Source: an uncultured Erythrobacter sp. (GTDB taxonomy: Bacteria > Pseudomonadota > Alphaproteobacteria > Sphingomonadales > Sphingomonadaceae). From it: 64,000 bases of DNA. Made by a program: the position numbers and the translations under genes. This document shows positions 17,530 to 25,755 of the stretch, in pieces. The stretch is taken from contig CANNCZ010000001.1 in the NCBI GenBank assembly GCA_947503275.1, positions 1,116,001 to 1,180,000 on the forward strand, given 5' to 3'. Numbering within the stretch: the first letter of the stretch is position 1; every line of letters begins with the position of its first letter. Below the pieces are notes generated by a model, which did no database searches, was not told where the DNA came from, and saw only the letters and a list, made by a program, of their open reading frames with translations.

Positions 17530-17720
17530 GCATTGGCGGGGCTGCTCGGCACGAGCCATCGAATATCCCTGAGGCTATAAGCAATCCAAGGGAGCTGTCC
17601 CTGCTTTGGTCCACCAGTTCGGCTGTGGGACTAGAGTAAACGGCGCCCACCTGACACTTTCGGCGTCAGAGGATTTCCCGGCAACGACCCATAGTGGTCC
17701 CGTCATACCCGCAATTCACA
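17530..17720 (+). ncRNA. ssrS: 6S RNA (boundaries approximate)
   Basis: 6S RNA mimics an open promoter and binds the housekeeping RNA polymerase in stationary phase. The roughly 240-base gap between zapA and the 5-formyl-THF cyclo-ligase is the conserved site of ssrS in proteobacteria. This gap has the expected features: a CCAA...GGGA / TCCC...TTGG hairpin (about 17583-17606), a GTGGG...CCCAC stem (about 17625-17652), a CTGACA...CGTCAG hairpin (about 17653-17672), and an elongated, pairing-rich layout without an open frame. The call rests on synteny plus these stems. Ends are estimates. Confidence 0.72.
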
Positions 17721-17766
17721 AGCGGTCGGCCTTGCGACCATGCAGGCCGAGCATTACTTGCAAGAG

Positions 17767-18354
17767 ATGGCCGACACTCATCCATTTGATAAGCAAGCCC
17801 TGCGCAAAAGGTTGCGCACCGCGCGGCGCGAACATGTGGCCGCTCAGCCAGATTCAACCCGCGCTTTGCTGTTTCATCGTCCGCCTGCGCCGTTGTTGGC
17901 AAAGATAGGTCCTGAGGCCGTGATCGGGCTCTATCACGCCAATGCCGAAGAGGCTCCGGCAGCAAACTACGCGCGCTTTTTTCAGGAGGCGGGGCACAGG
18001 ATTGTTCTCCCGTACTTTTCCGCGCCCGATGCCCCGATGACATTTCGCACGCATGACGATCCGCATGGGGAAAGTGACCTTGAAGCTGGCCCATTTAACC
18101 TGCGCCAACCCGCATCCGATGCGCCGGAACTCGCTCCTGACGTCCTGTTTGTGCCGCTCATTGGATTTACCGCTGATCTTGACCGGCTGGGTCAGGGCGG
18201 CGGGCATTATGATCGTTGGCTTGCGGAACATCCGGGCCGCATGGCGATTGGACTTGCATGGGATGCGCAAGCTGTGGAGGCGCTTCCTACCGAGCCGCAC
18301 GATATCGCCCTTGATGCGGTGGTCACTCCGACACGAATTTACGGATTAGGATAA
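17767..18354 (+). CDS. 5-formyltetrahydrofolate cyclo-ligase
   Basis: A 195-residue enzyme converting 5-formyl-THF to 5,10-methenyl-THF with ATP. The N-terminal DKQALRKRLRTARREH and the C-terminal signature RLGQGGGHYDRWL (ATP/substrate site) are clear. An in-frame ATG at 17740 would add nine residues; I use 17767 because family members begin just before the Asp-Lys. Neither start has a good ribosome-binding site, so this is uncertain. Its TAA shares one base with the ATG of the DUF2842 gene (TAATG). Confidence 0.88.
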   Translation: MADTHPFDKQALRKRLRTARREHVAAQPDSTRALLFHRPPAPLLAKIGPEAVIGLYHANAEEAPAANYARFFQEAGHRIVLPYFSAPDAPMTFRTHDDPHGESDLEAGPFNLRQPASDAPELAPDVLFVPLIGFTADLDRLGQGGGHYDRWLAEHPGRMAIGLAWDAQAVEALPTEPHDIALDAVVTPTRIYGLG

Positions 18355-18599
18355 TGCGCGAGACACCAACCTGGCGAATTCCGATTGGCATTATCGGCCT
18401 GTTTGTCGGGTTGATGGTCTATGCCATTCTCATCGCTCGATACGCACCTGATATCATCGGCAGTTGGCCGGGACTTGCGCAGACTTTGGTCTATCTGGTG
18501 CTGGGTCTGATCTGGCTGTTGCCCTTGGGGCGCTTTCTGATCTGGATGGAGACCGGAAAGTGGTCGCGCCCCAAAGCAGAAAGCACCTCTAACGATTAA
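18354..18599 (+). CDS. DUF2842 membrane protein
   Basis: An 81-residue inner-membrane protein with two hydrophobic helices (about 9-28 and 43-62) and a short positively charged tail, matching the alphaproteobacterial DUF2842 family: TWRIPIG at the start, LVLGLIWLLPLGRFL near the end. Translation is coupled to the cyclo-ligase by a one-base overlap. Its TAA overlaps the convergent S41 peptidase stop (TTAA, 18596-18599). Function unknown. Confidence 0.85.
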   Translation: MRETPTWRIPIGIIGLFVGLMVYAILIARYAPDIIGSWPGLAQTLVYLVLGLIWLLPLGRFLIWMETGKWSRPKAESTSND

Positions 18600-20098
18600 C
18601 TCGTCGATTGCCGCGCCAATTCCAAAGCCGCTTCCAAAGCCGGATCGCGTCCTTGATGAAACGCTTCAACGGTCATGGGTGCGTAGACATCGGGCGAAAA
18701 GCCCAAACCGTTTTCAAACTCTGAGATGTTATTGAGCACGTGGAAAAACGGCAGTCGCATGCGGACACCACTGTTGGGCAAGGTCAGCGTGAATTGCAGC
18801 CCAGCGGTTGGTCCCTCGGCACTACCGCCGGTTCGCTCACCCACCGTGGTCGCGCGGCCTAACTCTGTCAGCCAGGCGATGAAATTTGTACTGCCAGAGG
18901 AGTTATTTGTGCTCGTTAATGCAATCACTTTTCCATCGAATGGATAACGCGCAGGGCGAAGCGTCGTCAGGTCATCGCTGACAAAACCGCGCAAAGCATA
19001 AGTGCCATCATCGTTTCGCGAAAAGCCCATCGGATTGGGATTGAGCGCGCGGCTATCCCAAGTCTGCAAATGCGGGCGAATACCATCAAGATCGAGCGTC
19101 TTAGCCCGCATCTCTCGCAAAGGTGCGAACGGACGGTCGAGAACATTGGAAAGCAGTTCGTAAGCAGGTTCTGACGAACCCCCGCCATTGCTGCGCAAAT
19201 CAATGATCAGCGTCCTGCGCCCTTCGTCTTGGATCGCTTTGAAGACAGGATCTAGCAGGTCTTTTGGCTCAACCGGGTCGCGGTAGTTCACAAAAGTGTC
19301 GATCCGCACATATGCGACGTCATCACCGATCCGTTCAAACTGAACCGCGTCTTTGAAGTTGGTCTGTGATGGATTGCCCAATGCACGCCACGTCGAGAAA
19401 TCGACGCGTGCCACTTCAACAGTTCTCTCTAGCCCATCGTCGGAACGGACACTCAGGGTGGCAACCGGCGGGACATCCCACATCAGTGCACCGAAATGAT
19501 CAACCGCCCCGCCCATAAATTCAAGCGACTGGCCAATCCCTCCATCACGCGTCCATTCGGTAAAGCCGTCGACCGGAACAAATGGCCGCACATCCGCAAT
19601 GACATCTTCGATAGGTCGACCATCAACAGCCAGGATTTCATCGCCAAAGGCCAGACCTGTGCCTTCGCCCGAAACTTCGACAATTGCGCGTCCCTCAATC
19701 AGGCTCCAGCGGGCTGGAATATACAATGGTTGGCCCTCACGCGCGCTCCGCAAAGAGGCTGGTAACTCTGCTTTCGTATGATCACAGCGGATCGCCACCA
19801 ACGCCAATTCAGACGCAAGGTAGAATTCGGACAAGCTCATGCCGTTGCCCGCTTGCGCTATATCAACAATAGACTGCCACTCCGCGTCCATCTCCTGCTT
19901 CGTCGCATAACGAGTATAGCCGGGATGGACCCGCTCGAATGCTTCCTTTGCCAGAGCGACATCGGCGCGCACCTGTTCAACGCTCAACCGGTCCTGCGCT
20001 GAAAGCGGCGGAGGCATTGTTGGCATGGCGTCTGGCTTGTCGCTGCATGCGCCCACCATCAGACAGGCTGCGGCAAGGAGGTTTGTAAACAGTTTCAT
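18596..20098 (-). CDS. S41-family peptidase, predicted lipoprotein
   Basis: A 500-residue tail-specific-protease relative. The N-terminus is a lipoprotein signal with a lipobox ending at C18 (VGAC), so the protein is probably membrane-tethered in the periplasm. A PDZ-like segment follows (GTGLAFGDEILAVDGRPIED, about 147-166). The S41 domain has DLRSNGGGSS and the nucleophile region TNNSSGSTNF. The distal Lys/Glu partners are not in the canonical form, so this may be the Ser-His-Glu (tricorn-like) branch. It lies about 90 bases downstream of the AraC-type regulator on the same strand and could be its target. Confidence 0.85.
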   Translation of the reverse strand: MKLFTNLLAAACLMVGACSDKPDAMPTMPPPLSAQDRLSVEQVRADVALAKEAFERVHPGYTRYATKQEMDAEWQSIVDIAQAGNGMSLSEFYLASELALVAIRCDHTKAELPASLRSAREGQPLYIPARWSLIEGRAIVEVSGEGTGLAFGDEILAVDGRPIEDVIADVRPFVPVDGFTEWTRDGGIGQSLEFMGGAVDHFGALMWDVPPVATLSVRSDDGLERTVEVARVDFSTWRALGNPSQTNFKDAVQFERIGDDVAYVRIDTFVNYRDPVEPKDLLDPVFKAIQDEGRRTLIIDLRSNGGGSSEPAYELLSNVLDRPFAPLREMRAKTLDLDGIRPHLQTWDSRALNPNPMGFSRNDDGTYALRGFVSDDLTTLRPARYPFDGKVIALTSTNNSSGSTNFIAWLTELGRATTVGERTGGSAEGPTAGLQFTLTLPNSGVRMRLPFFHVLNNISEFENGLGFSPDVYAPMTVEAFHQGRDPALEAALELARQSTS

Positions 20099-20184
20099 TG
20101 GCTGAGACCTTTTTTAGCTTCACGCCAGCCTCAAGCAATTCGTGCGGCTTCTGTCGGCGCAAATCACCGCGCCGCATCAAGATT

Positions 20185-21312
20185 TTAAGGATTGAGACGC
20201 CTGAACTCACTCGGACTGATGCCAGTGTGCAGTTTGAAAGCGCGGTTAAAACTCGCCTTTGATCCAAAGCCCGATGCCAGCGCCACATCCAGCAAATTTA
20301 TCCCCTCTTCACGAGCGATCACCTTGGCATGTTCAACCCTCAGCCCATTGATAAAGCTGCTAAAGCTGAGATTGAGCCCTTGGTTGAGCGCACGCGAGAC
20401 ATAGGCTTGATTCATACCAAACCGGCGCGACAGAGTTTGCAAGGTCAGCGATGTTTCAAGGTGCCAGCCTTTATCGATGACCATTGCTTTCAACCTTTCC
20501 CCTTCCGCGACCCAATCTCGCTCCTGTGCCGCAGCCTCCATCAAAGCATCGACCGCTTGAGCATCGGGTTCCAGCATCTTGGTGTATGGATGCATCAGCC
20601 GGGCAAGCGCCTCCATCGACAACAGCATGATGAAAAAGAGCGTGGCCAGATCCCACCAAAACTGTTCGAAATAATCGATGCCCAAAGCAAAATAGAGCGC
20701 CAGTTCGATCAACCAGGCCACTGCGGCAGCCAGCGCAAGGATCAGAAAGTGCGCGATCCATGTAGGATGATAGGAATCGCCGTCCGATCGGTTCTCGTTC
20801 AACCAATCGTTATATCGCGCCCGCATACGACTGACCCGAGCAAACGACCATGCTGCAAGTGCGATTGTGACAAACGCCAGTATCGGCAGAACCACGGGTT
20901 CATGGACGGCATCGTTAAACCGCCATTTTGCGCGATAATCACCCAGCCCCACAAATGCCCAAACCTGATAAAGCCAGTAGATCACCCCCGGTGCAAGCAG
21001 CCAGTAATGGCTCATCGGGATGGAGCCGAGCATCAATTGACGTGCATGAAAATAAAGCAGTGGGCCGAACAAAGGAGCAAGGCCGACCGGCAAAAATGTG
21101 AGCCCTGGCCAGATATCATAGGCACCTGCGAAACCGATGATCATTGGCGTCACATCAATCGCAAACGCCATCACAAATGCGGCAAGCCAGAAACAAGCTT
21201 TTCGCTCTATGCCCTTCGTCCATAAATAGATCTGTGGGATCAGCGCGCAAATCACCATGACCACCATCGCGACACTGCGCCAGCTCATGACTAAAAATTC
21301 GGGGCGGTCCAT
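20185..21312 (-). CDS. Membrane-anchored AraC-family transcriptional regulator
   Basis: A 375-residue protein. The first 235 residues contain about seven hydrophobic helices (from VAMVVMVICALIPQIYL to FFIMLLSMEALARL). Then a linker leads to a C-terminal AraC/XylS DNA-binding domain (about 275-372) with two HTH units, the first around LTLQTLSRRFGMNQAYVSRAL and the second around LDVALASGFGSKASFNRAFK, ending GISPSEFRRL. This layout is known for bacteroidetes and sphingomonad regulators that sense a signal in or across the membrane. It is divergent from the 21551 membrane protein and just upstream of the S41 lipoprotein gene. Confidence 0.88.
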   Translation of the reverse strand: MDRPEFLVMSWRSVAMVVMVICALIPQIYLWTKGIERKACFWLAAFVMAFAIDVTPMIIGFAGAYDIWPGLTFLPVGLAPLFGPLLYFHARQLMLGSIPMSHYWLLAPGVIYWLYQVWAFVGLGDYRAKWRFNDAVHEPVVLPILAFVTIALAAWSFARVSRMRARYNDWLNENRSDGDSYHPTWIAHFLILALAAAVAWLIELALYFALGIDYFEQFWWDLATLFFIMLLSMEALARLMHPYTKMLEPDAQAVDALMEAAAQERDWVAEGERLKAMVIDKGWHLETSLTLQTLSRRFGMNQAYVSRALNQGLNLSFSSFINGLRVEHAKVIAREEGINLLDVALASGFGSKASFNRAFKLHTGISPSEFRRLNP

Positions 21313-21394
21313 TAGTAAGCGCTATTCTCACGGTCATTTATACGGGTCGAGTGATGAGCCCGGCTCTATCGAAGCCGCAAGCGGGGTCGACTTA

Positions 21395-21452
21395 ATACAG
21401 GACAAGTGTAGCAATTTCGCCCGAATTTAAGAATTGAGACGTCCGCCTGTAT
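21395..21452. promoter_or_regulatory. Inverted repeat between divergent genes
   Basis: ATACAGG (21395-21401) and CCTGTAT (21446-21452) form a perfect 7-base inverted repeat, 44 bases apart, in the 238-base divergent region between the AraC-type regulator and the 21551 gene. It could be a two-half-site operator for the regulator, but the length is short enough to arise by chance. Confidence 0.3.
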
Positions 21453-21550
21453 CAGGATAACTCCATCCTGTTCAGTCGCAATCAAGCCATCTTTTTGCAC
21501 CTTCGTGGCAACCGCACTAGAGCGCACCGAGTCCGGCAATTGGGGAATGA

Positions 21551-23232
21551 ATGAGCGTGGAGAGTGACGCTGCCATTTACGGTCAAGATCGGACCACAAA
21601 CCTCGACATCTCGCAGCTGACCAAGAATTACGCCGCCGCCTATTATGCGCGGCGGGTTTGCCAGCTGTTCTGTTTCCTCCTCGTCTTCATATTCTTCGTC
21701 AGCGCATTCAATTTTGCCGCTGACCTGTTCATCTGGGTTATCGGAGCATCGGCCTACGCAATCTCGCAAGGATCGCAGGCTTGGCCATCACCCGTTACGT
21801 TTGACGCATTTGCTGACGTTTTGAGCCTTTGGGACATCACCTGCGTCGCATTGGCAGCGGTAACCTTCGCCGTGTTCGCTCAGCTTCAACGGGCATGGTG
21901 GGTGCTTGGGCTCGCAGCGATGGGCCTCACGATTAACCTTGCGACAGCGTATTTTGGGACGCTGGACTACGACTACCAATGGGTTGATGACACCGGCGCG
22001 GATATGAGCGCGGCGCGGTCGCTCGTCCCGATCCTCTATATGTCCGGCCTAGTTGTGCTGCATATTTACTTTGCGTGGTTGGCATTCTCGGGGCAGCGCG
22101 CGGTGCACCGATTGTCAGATGTTGAGCGCATGCGTTTGCGCGAATTTGACGGAGCAGACACAGCGCGCAAATGGGTCGATACGATCAAGAGCCTGTTCAA
22201 TATCCCGCAAGCCCATCTTTATGCAAAGCGGCACATATGGACCGGCTTTTTGATGGCGGTTGCAGGGGTCGCCAACTTCACGAATTTCTGGCGCGCGGCG
22301 ATTGTCTTCATTTTTGTATGCCTGATTCCCGTGGTTGCGACCTATCTCTTTCCCAATATCGGCGTGGTGGTGCGAGCGCTGGTCGAAGGTCGCAATCTTG
22401 GACAGGTTGCAATTGACCTCACCATCGTCGCGATCTTCCTCGCATTCTATCTCACGGTAATCATGGTCATTCCCTATGGCGTCGGCGTGTTATCACGTGC
22501 GTGTGTGCGACAGGCGGAACGGCAGATGCGGACGTCCCTCGAAGAAATCCAGCATCTTGATGATCGCGCACCGATCCTGTTCCTACGCTCATTCATCAAT
22601 GACACTGTGCCCTTGCCGGAAGGACGTCTGACCCCTGCCAAGTGGATGCTGGATGGAGCTGGTGCGCTGTCATCGCTCGATATGATGATCTTGGACGAAG
22701 GGACGCGGACAGGACCGACAGTGGCGCTGGGCAATCCTGACGACCCTGCACCGCCCTATGGTGTAGCGCGGGGGTATTTCGACCATGACAGCTGGAAAGA
22801 TGCTGTGATGGGCTTGTGTGAACGGAGTGCAGCCATCGTCCTTGTGCTGGACCAGACAGAGGGCGTGGAGTGGGAAATCGGCCATATCGCTGCGCGGAGA
22901 TACACCGGCAAGACGTTGTTCCTGCTCGCACCTGAGGACGTCGGACAAGAACGCGGCACATTGTTGCTTGGCACGGCTTTAGCGCGGGCGACCGGGCGCA
23001 ATGTGCCCGCAATGATTGCGCTGGTGGCGACGCAAAAAAACGCGCCTGCGTTCGGGCTTGCGTTGGTGGATGGAGAGCCGCAGCCGCTTTGCTCGCCAGC
23101 TTTGCGCCAATATGATTATCTGGTCGCGTTGCGGCGGTTCATGCGGATGCTGCCCGACCAATCAAGCAAGCCGCAATTGGAGCAGAGCATTCCGATAAGT
23201 GAGGGATCCGCAACGCCAATTTACAAAGTAAA

Positions 23233-23254
<22 letters not shown>
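21551..23254 (+). CDS. Eight-TM protein with uncharacterised cytosolic signalling-like domain
   Basis: A 567-residue protein. About eight hydrophobic segments occupy residues 36-315. A soluble domain (about 338-465) follows with the ordered motifs FLRSF (344-348), VALGNPDDPAPPYG (391-404), ARGYFDHDSWKDAV (406-419), a hydrophobic strand VLVL (430-433), and GVEWEIGHIA (438-447). I know this motif order from unnamed domains of bacterial membrane proteins. The alternating strands and the conserved Trp-Glu recall TIR/SLOG-like nucleotide-binding folds, but that is inference. The start follows GGGG a few bases upstream. The last eight codons and the stop lie inside the antisense strand of tRNA-Asp, so the C-terminal tail (VNGASDET) is probably not conserved. 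Confidence 0.8.
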
Positions 23255-23309
<55 letters not shown>

Positions 23310-23341
23310 ATAAAGCAGCTAAAAACCGCTTGGGAGCAGGG

Positions 23342-23370
23342 CCATTAGGCCCCGTGCGATTGGCTGTCAA
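23342..23370 (-). promoter_or_regulatory. Promoter of tRNA-Asp
   Basis: On the minus strand a perfect TTGACA (23365-23370) is followed after 17 bases by TAATGG (23342-23347). The expected start lies about 25 bases before the tRNA 5' end. This is the best sigma-70-type promoter I see in the window. Confidence 0.65.
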
Positions 23371-23407
23371 CGCCCCTGACCACCATTTCGCATCATTTTG
23401 AAAAACA

Positions 23408-24688
23408 TTATTCGCTCAACAGCAAAACAGGCGTCTCAATCAGCTTTTTCACGTCCTGAATAAAGCTTGCCGCATCAAAGCCATCCACGACCCTGTGATC
23501 GCAGGAAATCGAGATATTCATCAACTTGCGCTTCTCAATCCGCTCATTGCCGTCAGGGCCGGTGACAAACATAGGCCGTTCAATAATCCGGTTGGGCCCG
23601 ATGATCGCAACCTCTGGCCGATTGATCACCGGCGTGGTCGCAACCCCGCCCAATGGGCCAAGCGATGTGACAGTCAATGTTGACCCAGAAAGCTCACCCG
23701 ATTTGGCCGAACCATCGCGCGCAGCCTGAGCCAAGCGTCCGATTTCCACCGCCAGCTGCCACAGATTGCGGGCCTGTGCATCGCGGATCACTGGCACCAT
23801 CAGACCGCCATCGGTTTGAGTCGCCATGCCCAAATGCACGCTGCCATGGCGGGTCACGATGCCTGCTTCATCATCGTAACGCGCATTGATCATTGGATAG
23901 TTCGGGATCATTTTGCAGAACGCGGTGATCAAAAGCGGGAGCATTGTCAGCTTAGGCTTTTGCCCACGCGCGCTGTTCAGGTCTGCGCGCATCGCTTCAA
24001 GCGCGGTGACATCGCATTCCTCGACATAGGTGAAATGCGGAATGTTGCGCTTTGCCGCGGCCATATTTTGCGCGATCCGTTTGCGCAGGCCGATAACCTT
24101 GATCGCCTCATCGTCCCGCGCCTGACCCGCGGGAGCAAAGCCACCACCACTGTTGTAAGCAAGGAATTGGTCGAGATCGCCGTGGCGTACACGGCTGCCG
24201 TCAGCGGGTTTGACCTCCGCCAAGTCTACACTCAGGTCGCGCGCACGTTGACGCACGGCGGGGCTGGCGAGAACTTTAGCGCGTTCAGTCTTTTCCGCTT
24301 CTGCGCCGCCCTTGGCCGGTTCCGGGTTCGCTGCCGCGATCGGCTCAGGCGTTGGTTCAGGCGTTGGCTCAGGTGCAGGCGTAGGAGCCGGTGTCGGAGC
24401 AGGCGCTGGTGCTGGTGCTTCCGCCGCGACTTCGTCAGCACCCTTCCCCTCAACTTCGACCACCACCAGCATGGCGCCAACCGCAATCACATCGCCGACT
24501 TCTCCGGCCACCGCAGTCACAGTACCGGTTACCGGACTCTCAATGTCGATCGTCGCCTTGTCCGTCATCACGTCGACGAGGTGCTGATCCTCTTCAACCG
24601 TGTCACCAACTTTGACCTGCCATTCGACGATCTCCGCCTCGGCCACGCCCTCGCCCACATCGGGCATGTTGAAAGTGAAAGTCGCCAT
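23408..24688 (-). CDS. bkdB: Branched-chain 2-oxoacid dehydrogenase E2 (dihydrolipoyl acyltransferase)
   Basis: A 426-residue core protein of the complex. The lipoyl domain (1-80) has the modified K44 in MTDKAT. A linker of about 85-125 is almost only Ala, Pro, Thr and Glu. The E1/E3-binding domain follows at about 140-177 (VLASPAVRQRARDLSVDL), then the catalytic domain with H398 and D402 in DHRVVDG. ATG 24688 starts the conserved FTFNMPDVGEG; the 23 upstream in-frame residues are not family-like. It lies 5 bases after the E1-beta stop. The single lipoyl domain and E1 partners favour a branched-chain rather than pyruvate complex. No E3 gene is in the window. Confidence 0.92.
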   Translation of the reverse strand: MATFTFNMPDVGEGVAEAEIVEWQVKVGDTVEEDQHLVDVMTDKATIDIESPVTGTVTAVAGEVGDVIAVGAMLVVVEVEGKGADEVAAEAPAPAPAPTPAPTPAPEPTPEPTPEPIAAANPEPAKGGAEAEKTERAKVLASPAVRQRARDLSVDLAEVKPADGSRVRHGDLDQFLAYNSGGGFAPAGQARDDEAIKVIGLRKRIAQNMAAAKRNIPHFTYVEECDVTALEAMRADLNSARGQKPKLTMLPLLITAFCKMIPNYPMINARYDDEAGIVTRHGSVHLGMATQTDGGLMVPVIRDAQARNLWQLAVEIGRLAQAARDGSAKSGELSGSTLTVTSLGPLGGVATTPVINRPEVAIIGPNRIIERPMFVTGPDGNERIEKRKLMNISISCDHRVVDGFDAASFIQDVKKLIETPVLLLSE

Positions 24689-24693
24689 TGCGT

Positions 24694-25755
24694 CTAGTCC
24701 TTCAGGATTTTGTCGATGGCCTCGCCGATGCGGACCGGGCCAGGGAAATACGCCCATTCGAGGCTGTGCGGATAGGGTGTGTCAAAGCCGGTCACGCGCT
24801 CAACCGGCGCTTCGAGATGGTAGAAACAGCGTTCCGTTACGAGCGCTGATAGCTCTGCGCCAAAGCCGCTCGTCCGGGTTGCCTCATGCACGATCAAGCA
24901 GCGGCCAGTTTTCTCAACCGATGCCTCAATCGCTTCGATATCCAGCGGCACGAGTGTGCGAAGATCAAGGATATCGGCATCAATGCCTTTCTCGCGACAC
25001 ACCGCCTCGGCCACATGGACCATCGTGCCATAGGTCAGCACGGTCAGCGCTTCGCCCGATTGCACATGGCGCGCCTTGCCCAGTGGGATTTTGTAATACC
25101 CTTCTGGAACCTCGCTATCGGGATGCTTCTTCCATGGCTCAACCGGCTTGTCATAGAATCCTGTGAAGGGGCCGTTATAAATCCGCTTTGGCTCGAAAAA
25201 GATCGTGGGATCATTGTCTTCGATACAAGAGATCAAAAGGCCCTTTGCATCATAGGGCGTTGCCGGGATCACCGTTTTCAGGCCAGAGACATGAGTGAAC
25301 ATAGCCTCAGGCGATTGGCTGTGAGTCTGACCACCGAAAATCCCGCCGCCAAAGGGCGAGCGCACGGTCATCGGAGCGATGAACTCTGTGGCCGACCGAT
25401 AACGCAGCCGCGCAGCCTCTGAGATCAACTGATCAAGGCCGGGATAGATATAGTCCGCAAACTGAATTTCGGGCACCGGGCGCAGGCCGTAAGCCCCCAT
25501 CCCCACAGCGACACCGATGATGCCGCACTCATTGATTGGGGTGTCGAAAACGCGGGTCTTGCCGTGTTTCTCCTGAAGCCCAGCCGTGCAGCGGAACACG
25601 CCGCCGAAATAGCCGACATCCTCACCCATTACGACCACGTCGGGATCGCGCGCCAACATCACGTCGAGCGCTTCGTTGATCGCCTCAATCATATTAATCC
25701 GCCTGCCGGTTACCGCAGGAGTTTCTTCGGTGGTTGTTTTGACGTCAGCGCTCAT
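24694..25755 (-). CDS. bkdA2: 2-oxoisovalerate dehydrogenase E1, beta subunit
   Basis: A 353-residue subunit that, with E1 alpha, decarboxylates branched 2-oxo acids from Val, Leu and Ile breakdown. Typical landmarks are MIEAINEALDVMLARDPDVV, GEDVGYFGGVFR, FDTPINECGIIGVAVGMG and FAPMTVRSPFGGG-like text. ATG 25755 overlaps the E1-alpha stop by four bases (ATGA), and upstream in-frame codons lie within E1 alpha, so this start is secure. The C-terminal half shows the transketolase-C fold (LTVLTYGTMVHVAEAV). Confidence 0.93.
   Translation of the reverse strand: MSADVKTTTEETPAVTGRRINMIEAINEALDVMLARDPDVVVMGEDVGYFGGVFRCTAGLQEKHGKTRVFDTPINECGIIGVAVGMGAYGLRPVPEIQFADYIYPGLDQLISEAARLRYRSATEFIAPMTVRSPFGGGIFGGQTHSQSPEAMFTHVSGLKTVIPATPYDAKGLLISCIEDNDPTIFFEPKRIYNGPFTGFYDKPVEPWKKHPDSEVPEGYYKIPLGKARHVQSGEALTVLTYGTMVHVAEAVCREKGIDADILDLRTLVPLDIEAIEASVEKTGRCLIVHEATRTSGFGAELSALVTERCFYHLEAPVERVTGFDTPYPHSLEWAYFPGPVRIGEAIDKILKD

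Noticed and set aside
20329..21225. 298-residue plus-strand frame opposite the AraC-type regulator
   Set aside because: No recognisable domain, while the minus strand encodes a clear AraC domain and membrane helices.
23816..24697. 293-residue plus-strand frame opposite the E2 gene
   Set aside because: Composition (Arg, His, Cys-rich) is that of an antisense shadow of the Pro/Ala linker; E2 on the other strand is certain.
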